This document shows, piece by piece, positions 33,682 through 42,405 of a DNA stretch of 64,000 nucleotides. Numbering within the stretch: the first letter of the stretch is position 1; each line of letters starts with the position of its first letter. The DNA comes from Gemmatimonadota bacterium (GTDB lineage: Bacteria > Gemmatimonadota > Gemmatimonadetes > Gemmatimonadales > GWC2-71-9): the NCBI GenBank assembly GCA_016704275.1, contig JADJAK010000001.1:310001-374000 (forward strand), in the 5' to 3' direction. Below the pieces are notes generated by a model, which was given only the letters and a program-made list of their open reading frames with translations, did not search any database and had not been told where the DNA came from. The position numbers and the translations under genes are program-made.

Positions 33682-33830
33682 TGGTGAACGGTGAACGGTG
33701 AACGGGAGAAGGGTGACCTGTGACCAGTGACCAGTGACCAGTGACCAGGGACCCGCACCACCCAGACCTACGACCTACGACGTACGACCTACGACCTACG
33801 ACCTACGACTTACGACTTACGACTTCCGAC
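33682..33830. repeat. Three heptamer families in one intergenic region
   Basis: 33682-33704 holds three GTGAACG units, 33713-33748 five GTGACC(T/A) units, and 33763-33830 about nine CTACGAC units with decaying variants (CTTACGA) towards the right end. They fill nearly the whole gap between divergent genes. Confidence 0.92.
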
Positions 33831-33852
33831 CCCCTAAAGGTAGCATTCCTGC

Positions 33853-34335
33853 ATGAATCCCATCGACCCACGCGTCTCAATTGGTCACGTCCACCTCAAG
33901 GTGGCGGATATCGAGCGCGCGCTTGGCTTCTGGCGCGACGTCCTCGGCTTCGAAGTCCAGCAGCGGATGGGGCAGTCGGCCGTCTTCCTCTCGGCCGGCG
34001 GCTACCACCATCACCTGGGCCTCAACACCTGGGAAAGCCGAGGCGGCTCGCCGCCGAGCCCGCGCAGCACCGGGCTCTATCACGTGGCGATCCTCTATCC
34101 CGATCGCGCCACCCTCGCCGATGCGCTCCGCCGCGTGATGGCGGCCGGGATCCCGCTCGAGGGGGCGTCGGATCATGGTGTGAGCGAGGCGATCTATCTC
34201 CGTGATCCGGATGGCAATGGCGTCGAACTCTATCGCGATCGGCCGATGGCGGAATGGCCGCGCGACGAGCAGGGCGAACTCGCGATGACACTCGACCCCT
34301 TTGACCTGCAGGCACTGCTGGCCGAGGCACCGTGA
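33853..34335 (+). CDS. VOC-family protein (CatE-like glyoxalase fold)
   Basis: A 160-residue single-chain VOC protein: ISIGHVHLKVADIERALGFW, YHHHLGLNTW, GLYHVAILYPDRATLADAL and YLRDPDGNGVELYRD. The histidines and final glutamate match the metal-ligand pattern of catechol-2,3-dioxygenase-like (CatE) proteins. The substrate is unknown. It overlaps the downstream gene by four bases. Confidence 0.85.
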   Translation: MNPIDPRVSIGHVHLKVADIERALGFWRDVLGFEVQQRMGQSAVFLSAGGYHHHLGLNTWESRGGSPPSPRSTGLYHVAILYPDRATLADALRRVMAAGIPLEGASDHGVSEAIYLRDPDGNGVELYRDRPMAEWPRDEQGELAMTLDPFDLQALLAEAP

Positions 34336-35204
34336 CAGGGAACCGCCGGAGTCTTGCTGGCGTACTGTTCACGTTGCTGCTGGCGCCGATGGCGTTGGCG
34401 GCGCAGGGCATCCCGTCGCTGGTGCTCCATCACCTCCGGGTTGGTCTCGATTCGGCCACCTGGAAGGACGTGCATGGTTCGCCGTTCCTGCGCGAGCAGT
34501 TCTCCGCGTTCGACTCGGTCCGCGTCGACGGTGGTGGCACGACCACGCTGCGCCATCTCTTCACCGGCCGTCGCAACTGGCTCGAAGTGGTGCGCGGGGT
34601 CGGTCCGGCGTCGATCGAATTGGGGCTGACGAACGACGATGCGAGCAGTGTCGCACGGGTCGTCGCCGGGTGGCGGCGCGATGGGGTTGTGTTTGACAGC
34701 GGTGCGGTGGGGCGGCCCGATGGGCAGCACGCCGCGCCGTGGTACCTCCGTTGGGCGGTGCGTGGCGCCACGGATGCGATGTTCGGTGTGGAGCTCGATG
34801 CCTACCACCCGCTGCTCTACCGACGGCTGGCGGAATGGGATTCGTTGCCGGTCGACCATCAGGATCGTGTGCGCGCCTTGCGGCCACACTTCGCGACGGA
34901 GCGGCTCTTCTCCGAGATCACCGGCGCGACGCTGGCGATTCCGGTCGAGGAAATCCGGCGGCTGCGGAACGCGCTGCGTGGTGGTGGGCTGCAGGTCGTC
35001 GACGAGGGCGAGGGTTTGGTGGTGCTGCTGGCCGATGGGGTGCGGCTGCGATTCGTGCCGGCGTGGAATCAGCCGGGGCTGCGCCGGCTGGAGTTCTACC
35101 TGACGCGCGCGGTGCCGGCCAATCCGATCTATCGGTTGGGGCAGCATTCGCGGTTGCGGTTCGGACCGGGGCGCGTGGCGGCCTGGGATTTTGATTTGCC
35201 GTGA
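34332..35204 (+). CDS. Exported protein, possibly DUF5829 family
   Basis: A 290-residue protein with signal peptide (RRSLAGVLFTLLLAPMALAA, then QG). The mature part begins SLVLHHLRVGLDSATWKDVHGSPFLREQF, resembling VOC-like DUF5829 proteins as I remember them. WRRDGVVFDSGAV and LLYRRLAEWDSLP follow. Starting with a GTG that overlaps the VOC gene's stop, it may form a two-component set with it. Confidence 0.6.
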   Translation: MTGNRRSLAGVLFTLLLAPMALAAQGIPSLVLHHLRVGLDSATWKDVHGSPFLREQFSAFDSVRVDGGGTTTLRHLFTGRRNWLEVVRGVGPASIELGLTNDDASSVARVVAGWRRDGVVFDSGAVGRPDGQHAAPWYLRWAVRGATDAMFGVELDAYHPLLYRRLAEWDSLPVDHQDRVRALRPHFATERLFSEITGATLAIPVEEIRRLRNALRGGGLQVVDEGEGLVVLLADGVRLRFVPAWNQPGLRRLEFYLTRAVPANPIYRLGQHSRLRFGPGRVAAWDFDLP

Positions 35205-35224
35205 TGCACGGCGAGGAGTGGCAG

Positions 35225-35782
35225 ATGGCGTTGGCGACGTTGGGTGGCGGCTGCTTCTGGTGCCTGGAGGCGGTGTTTGAGCGGGTGGCGGGCGTGACGG
35301 CGGTGGTGTCGGGGTACGCGGGCGGGCATGTGCCGTCGCCGTCCTACGAGGCGGTGTGCGCTGGCATCACCGGACACGCAGAGGTCGTGCAAGTCGAGTT
35401 CGATCCGGCGGTGATCAGTTACCACGACCTGCTCGAGATCTTCTTCACGATCCATGACCCGACGATGCTGAACCGCCAGGGACACGATAGCGGGACGCAA
35501 TACCGGTCGGCGATCTACACCCACGACGCGGGGCAAGCCGACGTGGCGCCAGCGCTGGTGGCCTCGTTGGAGGCGGACGCGGTCTTTCCGCGCCCGATCG
35601 TCACCGAGGTGACCCCGCTCGACACGTTCTGGCCGGCGGAGGCCCACCATCAGCAGTACTTCCGGCGGCACCCGGCGCAGCCCTACTGCGCCGCGGTGAT
35701 CGCCCCGAAGGTGGCGAAGCTCCGGGCCAAGTGGGCGTCGCGGCTGCGAAACGCCTCGGGCGAGATGACCTCCGCCCCTTGA
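35225..35782 (+). CDS. msrA: Peptide methionine sulfoxide reductase A
   Basis: Reduces methionine-S-sulfoxide in proteins using thioredoxin. The catalytic motif GGCFWCLEA has the nucleophile Cys10. GYAGGHVPSPSYEAVCAG, GHAEVVQVEFDP and the QYRSAIY segment are all present. A second Cys in QPYCAAV may act in resolving the sulfenic acid. The ATG at 35225 with GAGGAG upstream gives 185 residues; an ATG at 35204 is also in frame. Confidence 0.93.
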   Translation: MALATLGGGCFWCLEAVFERVAGVTAVVSGYAGGHVPSPSYEAVCAGITGHAEVVQVEFDPAVISYHDLLEIFFTIHDPTMLNRQGHDSGTQYRSAIYTHDAGQADVAPALVASLEADAVFPRPIVTEVTPLDTFWPAEAHHQQYFRRHPAQPYCAAVIAPKVAKLRAKWASRLRNASGEMTSAP

Positions 35783-35860
35783 GCCTGACGCACGACCGGG
35801 GCATCCTCCACCATGGGTGGCGCGGATGCGCCGGGGCAGATCAGGCACGAGGGAGGGGTC

Positions 35861-36562
35861 GTGGCGAAAGGCGGGGCGGGGAAGTCACTGCTGGACTGGA
35901 TCAAGGCGGCGGCATGGGCGTTCGGCATCTGGCTGGTGCTGAGCACCTTCGTCGTGCAGGCCTATTTCATCCCGTCGCCGAGCATGGAGACGACGCTGAT
36001 GGTCGGCGACGTGCTCTTCGTCAACAAGTTCCTCTTCGGCGCCAAGATTCCGCTGATCGACGTCCGGACGCCGGCGGTGCGCGAACCGAAGGCCGGCAAC
36101 ATCGTCGTCTTCATGTCGCCGATCGAGGACTCGATCCTCGTGAAGCGACTGATCGGCGTTGGCGGCGACACGCTGCAGATGAAGCAGGGTGTCCTCTACC
36201 GCAACGGCCAGGCGCTGGAGGAGCCCTACATCCAGCAGACCAACCCGACGTGGACGCTCGACCCGCGCACGCGGCAGGAGATGCGCGACCTGCAGCTGTC
36301 GCACTACATCGGTGCCGAGCCGGACAAGTATCTCCCGGACATTCACGACTGGGGCCCGCTGCTGGTGCCGAAGGATTCGCTCTGGATGATGGGCGACAAC
36401 CGCGACGGCTCGCGCGACTCGCGCTTCTGGGGCTTTGTCCCGCGCAAGAATGTGCGGGGCACGCCGGCGATCATCTACTACTCGTGGGATGGCACGAGCT
36501 ACCGGCCGTTCCCGTTCTTCACGGCGACCAGGTGGAATCGGATCTTTCGGGTGCCGAGATAG
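35861..36562 (+). CDS. lepB: Signal peptidase I
   Basis: Membrane serine/lysine protease that removes Sec and Tat signal peptides. From GTG 35861 (GGGAGG four to five bases upstream) it has 233 residues. One membrane helix (about residues 12-36) precedes the Ser41 motif IPSPSMETTL, Lys95 lies in ILVKRLIG, and GDNRDGSRDSRFWGFV closes the active site. A start at ATG 35813 would add 16 residues but lacks a ribosome site. Confidence 0.93.
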   Translation: MAKGGAGKSLLDWIKAAAWAFGIWLVLSTFVVQAYFIPSPSMETTLMVGDVLFVNKFLFGAKIPLIDVRTPAVREPKAGNIVVFMSPIEDSILVKRLIGVGGDTLQMKQGVLYRNGQALEEPYIQQTNPTWTLDPRTRQEMRDLQLSHYIGAEPDKYLPDIHDWGPLLVPKDSLWMMGDNRDGSRDSRFWGFVPRKNVRGTPAIIYYSWDGTSYRPFPFFTATRWNRIFRVPR

Positions 36563-36565
36563 TTA

Positions 36566-36793
36566 TGAACGGTGAACGGTGAACAGTGAACGGTGAACGG
36601 TGAACGGTGGCGGTGGTGAGGGGTGAGGGGTGAGGGGGCCCGCGTCGTGTCATCCTGAGCGGAGCGACGGCGGAGCCGGCGCGCAGTCGAAGGACCTCTT
36701 TCCCGGCGCTCGGAGAGAGGTCCTTCGACTTCGTCCGCTTCGCGGACTTCGCTCAGGATGACAATCCCCGGAGCCACCCCGTTCACCGTTCAC
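36566..36793. repeat. Composite inverted element: GTGAACG arrays around TCATCCTGAGCG palindrome
   Basis: 36566-36608 holds six GTGAACG units and 36612-36637 three GGTGAGG units. 36648-36763 is the palindromic element (TGTCATCCTGAGCGGAGCG ... GCTCAGGATGACA). 36780-36793 holds two GTGAACG units in reverse orientation. The whole can fold back on itself over 220 bases. Confidence 0.9.
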
Positions 36794-37045
36794 CTCCCTC
36801 ACCCCCTCCCCATGTCGCCCCCCGCCCATGCCCTGCGCATCTCCTCCCAGACACCATCGGGGAGCAGCGCATGCAGTCCTTCGAATCCATCATCCGCGTG
36901 GCCCGGTCCTTTGACCACGCGGCCGATCCGCCGGGGCGGGCGGCCGTCGGGGGTGTCCCTTGATGGGCAGCCCGGGGGGGTCCGGCGTGAAGGGGGGGGC
37001 CGCGGGCGCGACGTGCTCTACGCCACTGCGCGGGTGCGGTAACCG
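36794..37045. other. Intergenic, no gene recognised
   Basis: About 250 bases between the composite repeat and the hydrolase gene. Short frames on both strands cannot be supported. Confidence 0.45.
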
Positions 37046-37924
37046 ATGTCCGTCGACGCAGGGTCATCGCTCGGGGCCGCCATCGCCCCGCTCACCTTGG
37101 TGACCGAGGACGGCTATCCGCTCGCGGCCACGCGGTATCGGGCGCGCGCCCCGCTGCGTGGGGTGGTGGTGATCGCACCGGCCACCGGGGTGCGGATGCG
37201 CTACTACGCAGCGTTCGCCGAGTTCCTGGCGGGCGCGGGATTCGAGGTGCTCACCTGGGATTGGCGCGGCATTGGCGATTCGCGCCACGAGGCACGCTGG
37301 CGCGACCGTCGTCTGACGATGCGTGCCTGGGGCGAGCGGGACCTCACCGCCGCGATCTGCTGGGCAGCGCGCCGCGACCACGGCGCCCCCGTATTCGTTG
37401 TCGGGCACTCGTTCGGTGGCCAGGCGCTCGGACTTGCCGCGAACACCGATCGGGTCTCCCGTGCCGTGCTGGTCGCGGCGCAGCACGGCTGGGCAGGCCA
37501 CTGGTCCCTGCGCGGCCAACTGCTGTTGCGACCGCTCTGGCATCTGGCCATGCCCCTGCTCGCGACGGTGCTCGGGCGCTTCCCGTCATCGTGGTTCGGG
37601 CTTGGCGAGGACCTGCCGTGCGGCGTGGCACGCGACTGGGCCGCGTGGGGGCGTCGTCGTGCACGCTTCGGACCATGGGCGGGCCACGCCGCGGTTCGAT
37701 CGCCGTTGCTGGTCTACTCGGTCAGCGACGACCGCTTCGCGCCACCACGCGCGGTCGAGGCCCTGATCGGGGCCTATGCCGGGGCGAAGGTCCGGCACCG
37801 GCGGCTGCGGCCCGAGGAGTTCGGGGTCGCCACCTTGGGCCACTGGGCCTTCTTTCGCGAGGGCGTGATGCCGTCGGTCTGGGCTGACGTGGCGGAGTTT
37901 CTTGGGGGGGGAGATGCAAGCTGA
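37046..37924 (+). CDS. Alpha/beta hydrolase (serine-aminopeptidase-like)
   Basis: A 292-residue cytoplasmic alpha/beta hydrolase with nucleophile Ser122 in VVGHSFGGQA. The oxyanion-side segment GVVVIAPATGVRMRYYAAFA and TWDWRGIGDS are typical of predicted alpha/beta-fold proteins related to monoacylglycerol lipases. The acid is probably D in YSVSDDRFAPP and the histidine lies in LGHWAFFR. Substrate unknown. Confidence 0.85.
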   Translation: MSVDAGSSLGAAIAPLTLVTEDGYPLAATRYRARAPLRGVVVIAPATGVRMRYYAAFAEFLAGAGFEVLTWDWRGIGDSRHEARWRDRRLTMRAWGERDLTAAICWAARRDHGAPVFVVGHSFGGQALGLAANTDRVSRAVLVAAQHGWAGHWSLRGQLLLRPLWHLAMPLLATVLGRFPSSWFGLGEDLPCGVARDWAAWGRRRARFGPWAGHAAVRSPLLVYSVSDDRFAPPRAVEALIGAYAGAKVRHRRLRPEEFGVATLGHWAFFREGVMPSVWADVAEFLGGGDAS

Positions 37925-37985
37925 CACCGCACCGAAGATCGGGCGGTATATTTCCGCGACTCGATTCTCTGGCGGAGCATCCGCG

Positions 37986-38519
37986 ATGACCGGCCCCCCC
38001 ACCGGCGACAGCGATCTTTTCATGCGCCTCTACGCGGAGCTCCGTGTGGTGGCAGATCGCTTGCTGCGACGCGAGGCACCTGGTCACACGCTCCAGCCCA
38101 CCGCGCTGGTCCATGAAGCGTGGTTCAAGCTGGCCGGCACCGCCGCTCCGGTGGTTGTTGATCGTGCCCACTACCTCGCCCTCGCGGCCCGCGCAATGCG
38201 CCAGGTCCTCGTCGATCATGCCCGGCGTCGACGGGCCGCGAAGCGTGGCGTGGCGCCGGTCGACATCACGATCGCCGACGACCGTCTCGGCTTTGCCCTG
38301 CCCCTCGACGACTTGATCGCGGTCGACGAGGCGCTCACGCGACTGGCCGAGAAGGACGAGCGTCTCGCGCGGGTGGTGGAGTTGCGGTTCTTCGCCGGTC
38401 TTGGTGAGGCGGAGGTCGCCAGCGCGCTGGGGGTCACCACGCGGACCGTGCAGCGCGATTGGCTGAAGGCCCGCGCGTGGCTGCACCTGCAACTCGCCGA
38501 TGGTGGTGCCACCGCGTGA
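37986..38519 (+). CDS. ECF-type RNA polymerase sigma factor
   Basis: A 177-residue sigma-70 family factor of the kind paired with Ser/Thr kinases. Region 2 comprises LYAELRVVADRLLRRE, TALVHEAWFKL and RAHYLALAARAMRQVLVDHAR. Region 4 comprises VVELRFFAGLGEAEVASALG with HTH TTRTVQRDWLKARAWL. Its stop overlaps the start of the kinase gene (GTGA), so the kinase probably modulates it. No anti-sigma gene is present. Confidence 0.9.
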   Translation: MTGPPTGDSDLFMRLYAELRVVADRLLRREAPGHTLQPTALVHEAWFKLAGTAAPVVVDRAHYLALAARAMRQVLVDHARRRRAAKRGVAPVDITIADDRLGFALPLDDLIAVDEALTRLAEKDERLARVVELRFFAGLGEAEVASALGVTTRTVQRDWLKARAWLHLQLADGGATA

Positions 38520-41218
38520 CCATTCCGAACGACCGCTGGCCGCGACTTTCGGCGTTGTTCGACGAAGCGCTGGACCTGCCCGAGTCGGCGCGTGCCGCCT
38601 GGCTCGCGGAGGCCGCGCCGGACGACCCGACGCTCCGCCAGGAGCTCGTGCGCATGCTGGCTGCGCACGCACGGACCGGCCCGCTTGATCGCAACCTGGC
38701 CCCGCTGGCCGAGGCCGATTTCCACGGCCGACTCGATGCGGCGCTCGGCGATCGATACGCGCTTGGCAAGACCCTGGGCGTCGGTGGCACCGCCGCCGTC
38801 TTTCTGGCCCACGAGAGCAAGCACGACCGCCACGTGGTGCTCAAGGTGCTGCAGCCAGGGCTGGCGGCGGCGATCGGACCGACGCGCTTCCTCGAGGAAG
38901 TGCGCATCACGGCGCGGCTCTCGCATCCGCACATCCTGCCGCTGCTCGATTCGGGGGAGGTCGACGGGCTCCTCTTTTACGTCATGCCGTACCTCGGTGG
39001 CGAGACGTTGCGTGAGCGGCTCGCGCGCGACGGCGCCTTGCCGCTCACCGAGGCGGTCGGGTTGTTGCGCGACATCGCCGGCGCGTTGGCGCATGCGCAC
39101 GCCGCCGGGGTCATCCACCGTGACCTCAAGCCGGAGAATGTGCTCTCGGTGGGGGCGCACGCGTACCTGCTCGATTTCGGGATCGCCAAGCTCGAAGCCG
39201 ATGTCGAGAGTGCCAGCGTGACGCATCCGGGCTTCGCGATCGGGACGCCCGGGTACATGGCGCCGGAGCAAGCGGCGGGGCAGGCGGTCGATCACCGCGC
39301 CGACCTCTACAGCTGGGGGTTGCTGGCGCGCGAGATCCTCACCGGCGCGCGGTCGGCACTGCCCCTTGGCGAGCAGCGCCCCGATCTGCCGCGCTCCCTG
39401 GTGGCGCTGGTCGAGGCGTGCCTCGCGATCGATCCGGCGGAACGTCCGGCGACGGCGAGTTCGCTGGTGGCGGCACTCGACGGATTGGTCGCGCCAGTGC
39501 AGGAGCGCCCATGGTCTCGCCTGCTCCTGCCAATCCTGGCCGTCGCGGCGGTGGTGGCCGCCATGTTGATGATGCGCGGTGAGGCGCCGGCCGCGGCACC
39601 CATCGCCGGACCGATTGCCGTAACGCCGCTTCGCAACGAGACGGGAGACAGCGCGCTGGCAGGTTGGGGACGGTTGGCAGGTGACTGGGTCACTCAGGGG
39701 CTGCACGAGGCCGGGCTCCTGACCGTGGTGCCGTGGCCCAGCATTCTGCTGGCCGCGGAACAGCACGCCAAGAGTGGTGCAGCCGATCTGGCGGCCACGG
39801 TTCGCGAGGAGACCGGCGCCGCGCTGGTCGTGAGCGGGGGCTATTACCGCACCGGCGATTCGTTGCGCTTTCAGGTCAGCATCACCGACATGCGCGATGG
39901 TCGGCTGGTGGCGGCGATTCCCCCGGTGGTCGTGGTCAAGGACTCCGCCGCCTCGGCGGTGCGTGAGTTGCGCGATCGGGTGATGGGCGCGTTGGCGGTG
40001 GCACTCGACGAGCGGATGCCGCCCGAAGTCGACCTGGCTGCGCATCCGCCGACGTGGGAGGCGTACCGCGCGTTCGATCGCGGGATGGCCGAGTTCAATC
40101 GCTACGACTATGCCAAGGCCGACACGTCGTTGCGCGAGGCGTGGGCACTCGATTCGACCTTCGTGCCGGCCCTCCTCTATGCCACCTTCGCGGTGGTGAA
40201 CGATGGTGATGCCGTGCGCGGCGATTCCCTGTTGGCGCAAGTCATGCTGCGCCAGCGCCACTTGAGCGGCTACCACGCCGCGCTGGCGGGGTATCTCGAG
40301 GCGTATCTCGCCGGCGACCGGAGCCAGGCGCTGCCGAAGATTCTGCTGGCGGCCGGACTGGCGCCCTCCTCGCGCGCCGGGTACAACGCCGCGTTCGTCC
40401 TGCTGCAGTTGAACCGGCCGCGTGAAGCCGATTCGATTCTCGGCTCGCTCAATCCGGATCGTGGCCCGATGCGAGACTGGCCGACCTACTGGAGCCAGCG
40501 CGCGTACGCCGCTCACCTGCTCGGTGACCACGACCGTGAGCGCAGCTATGCGCGGACCATGCGCGCGCGCCACCCCGATCAGCGCGTGAGCTGGGTCATC
40601 GAGGCCCGCGCCCTCGCGGCGATGGGTCGCGAGCAGGCCCTCGATTCGCTCTTCGTGGCGGCGGCGACGCTTGACCCCGACGTCTATTGGTCCCAGGGCG
40701 CGATGTATGTCGTGGCGGGCGAGGAACTCGCGGCACATCAGCGCGGCGATTCGCTGGTGCGCTTCCGGCAGGCAGTGACGTGGTTCGAGGAACGACTGCG
40801 CAACGATCCGGCCAACCGTGCCCACCAGACCTGGCTGGCGCAAGCCTACCTCGGACTCGGCGACTGGAAGGCCGCCGAGCGATGGCTCTCGATCGTCGAT
40901 GCCAAGGGCCCGCCGCGCCTCTTTATCCGCGGACTACTCGCGACCCTCGCCGCTCGGCGCGGCGACTCGGCCGGGGCCGTTCGCCTCCTCGGGCCCGGCC
41001 CGACGGCGGGACACGTCGACGGCGAGTTCCTGGTCTACGAGGCCAGGCTGGCCGCGCTCCGTGGTGACCGCGAGGAGGCGATCGCCAAGTTGAGCACCGC
41101 ACTGCGTCTCGGCGTGAACAATTTTCATTGGGTGCAGCATGCGGTGCGGCAGGACTTCGCGGCGATGGCGGGGGATGCGAGGTATCGGAAGTTGATGGGA
41201 TTGGAGGGGGGAAGGTGA
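38516..41218 (+). CDS. Transmembrane Ser/Thr protein kinase with periplasmic repeat domain
   Basis: A 900-residue protein. The N-terminal 70 residues carry the usual kinase-leader helix (WPRLSALFDEALDLP). The kinase domain spans about 81-325: glycine loop GVGGTAAVF, Lys110, HRDLKPEN at 201-208, DFG at 220-222, and TPGYMAPEQ. A single membrane helix is at 334-353. The extracytoplasmic part begins with a domain of the adenylate-cyclase-associated TolB-like type (IAVTPLRNETGDSALAGWGR), then TPR-like helical repeats. It senses an envelope signal and phosphorylates cytoplasmic targets; the overlapping sigma factor is the prime candidate. The stop codon lies in a GTGAACG array. Confidence 0.92.
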   Translation: MTIPNDRWPRLSALFDEALDLPESARAAWLAEAAPDDPTLRQELVRMLAAHARTGPLDRNLAPLAEADFHGRLDAALGDRYALGKTLGVGGTAAVFLAHESKHDRHVVLKVLQPGLAAAIGPTRFLEEVRITARLSHPHILPLLDSGEVDGLLFYVMPYLGGETLRERLARDGALPLTEAVGLLRDIAGALAHAHAAGVIHRDLKPENVLSVGAHAYLLDFGIAKLEADVESASVTHPGFAIGTPGYMAPEQAAGQAVDHRADLYSWGLLAREILTGARSALPLGEQRPDLPRSLVALVEACLAIDPAERPATASSLVAALDGLVAPVQERPWSRLLLPILAVAAVVAAMLMMRGEAPAAAPIAGPIAVTPLRNETGDSALAGWGRLAGDWVTQGLHEAGLLTVVPWPSILLAAEQHAKSGAADLAATVREETGAALVVSGGYYRTGDSLRFQVSITDMRDGRLVAAIPPVVVVKDSAASAVRELRDRVMGALAVALDERMPPEVDLAAHPPTWEAYRAFDRGMAEFNRYDYAKADTSLREAWALDSTFVPALLYATFAVVNDGDAVRGDSLLAQVMLRQRHLSGYHAALAGYLEAYLAGDRSQALPKILLAAGLAPSSRAGYNAAFVLLQLNRPREADSILGSLNPDRGPMRDWPTYWSQRAYAAHLLGDHDRERSYARTMRARHPDQRVSWVIEARALAAMGREQALDSLFVAAATLDPDVYWSQGAMYVVAGEELAAHQRGDSLVRFRQAVTWFEERLRNDPANRAHQTWLAQAYLGLGDWKAAERWLSIVDAKGPPRLFIRGLLATLAARRGDSAGAVRLLGPGPTAGHVDGEFLVYEARLAALRGDREEAIAKLSTALRLGVNNFHWVQHAVRQDFAAMAGDARYRKLMGLEGGR

Positions 41219-41323
41219 ACGGTGAACGGTGCGCCGGGATGAGGTCCGAGTGCGCCGGCTCGCGTCGCTTCGCTCAGGATGACAATTCCGGACGGCACCC
41301 CGTTCACCGTTCACCGTTCACCC
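41214..41323. repeat. Reduced composite inverted element
   Basis: Two GTGAACG units (forward) overlap the kinase stop. A half copy of the palindromic element (CGCTTCGCTCAGGATGACA, about 41266-41284) and three GTGAACG units in reverse (41301-41323) follow. It is an internally deleted relative of the elements at 36566 and 42213. Confidence 0.82.
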
Positions 41324-41361
41324 CTTACCTTCCAACCATCCCCCAACCGAGATCCCAACCC

Positions 41362-42210
41362 ATGCGCTGGTCCGCCTCCGGTCGTTCGCAGAACCTTGAA
41401 GATCGTCGCGGCGGTGGCGGCGGCGGGATGATTCCCGGTGGCATCGGCGGCCTGGGGATCGGCGGCGTGGTGCTCGTCGTCATCTTCTCGCTGATCACCA
41501 AGCAGAATCCGCTCGCCGTCATCGGAGCCCTCGACGGCGGCACCGCCGCGCCCGGCGTCGAGGCGCCGATCACCGACCCGGCCGAGGAAGAGAAGGTGCT
41601 CTTCATCGGTGCGGCGCTCGACAGCACGCAGGCGCTCTGGGCGCGGTTGCTGCCGACGATGGGCGCCGAGTATCGCGACGCGAAGCTGGTGCTTTTCCGC
41701 GACCGGACCACTTCCCCCTGCGGCGCGGCGCAGTCGGCCACGGGTCCCTTCTACTGCCCGGGCGACGAGAAGGTCTACATCGATCTCGGCTTCTATCAGG
41801 AACTGGCGACGCGCTTCGGCGCACCCGGCGACTTCGCCGAGGTGTATGTCCTCGCGCATGAGATCGGCCACCATGTGCAGAAGCTGCTCGGCACGGAGGA
41901 GGCGATGCGTCGCGCGCAGGAGCAGCGGCCGGACCAGGCGAACGCGCTCTCGGTGAAGCTGGAACTGCAGGCCGACTGCTACGCCGGTGTCTGGGCGCAC
42001 ACGGCGGCCCAGCAGGGGCGGCTCGAGCGCGGCGATGTCGAAGAAGGGCTCGGCGCGGCGTCAGCGGTCGGCGACGACCGGATCCAGCGGATGGGCGGCG
42101 GCAGCGTGAATCAGGAGAGCTGGACCCACGGATCGTCCGAGCAGCGGATGACGTGGTTCAAGCGTGGGTTCGAGAGTGGCGATCCGAAGATGTGCGAGAC
42201 GTTTCGATAG
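41362..42210 (+). CDS. Neutral zinc metallopeptidase, YpfJ family
   Basis: A 282-residue membrane-anchored peptidase. MRWSASGRSQNLEDRRG, then a Gly-rich stretch and a single helix GIGGVVLVVIFSLI, is the standard start of this family. The zinc site HEIGHH is at 166-171 with QADCYAGVWA supplying the third ligand region. PFYCPGDEKVYIDLGFY precedes it. The biological substrate is unknown. Confidence 0.93.
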   Translation: MRWSASGRSQNLEDRRGGGGGGMIPGGIGGLGIGGVVLVVIFSLITKQNPLAVIGALDGGTAAPGVEAPITDPAEEEKVLFIGAALDSTQALWARLLPTMGAEYRDAKLVLFRDRTTSPCGAAQSATGPFYCPGDEKVYIDLGFYQELATRFGAPGDFAEVYVLAHEIGHHVQKLLGTEEAMRRAQEQRPDQANALSVKLELQADCYAGVWAHTAAQQGRLERGDVEEGLGAASAVGDDRIQRMGGGSVNQESWTHGSSEQRMTWFKRGFESGDPKMCETFR

Positions 42211-42212
42211 AC

Positions 42213-42405
42213 GGTGAACGGTGAACGGTGAACGGGGTGTGTTCCCGGACCTGTCATCCTGAGCGAAGTCCGCGAAGCGGACGGAGTCGAAGGACCTCTT
42301 TCCCAGCGCAGGGATAGAGGTCCTTCGACTACGCGCCGGCTGCGCCGTCGCTTCGCTCAGGATGACAACCTGTAGGGTCAGCCCGTTCACCGTTCACCGT
42401 TCACC
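42213..42405. repeat. Composite inverted element: GTGAACG arrays around TCATCCTGAGCG palindrome
   Basis: 42213-42236 holds three forward GTGAACG units, 42252-42368 the palindromic element (TGTCATCCTGAGCGAAGTC ... CTTCGCTCAGGATGACA), and 42383-42405 three reverse units. The right array encodes the last residues and stop codon of the minus-strand glycosidase gene. Confidence 0.92.

Noticed and set aside
33682..33830. Possible CRISPR array
   Set aside because: The units are 7 bp with no spacers, and no cas genes are present in the window; these are simple tandem heptamers.
38216..40843. 875-codon open frame on the minus strand
   Set aside because: Antisense shadow of the sigma factor and Ser/Thr kinase genes; Arg/Gln/His-rich with no domain or ribosome site.
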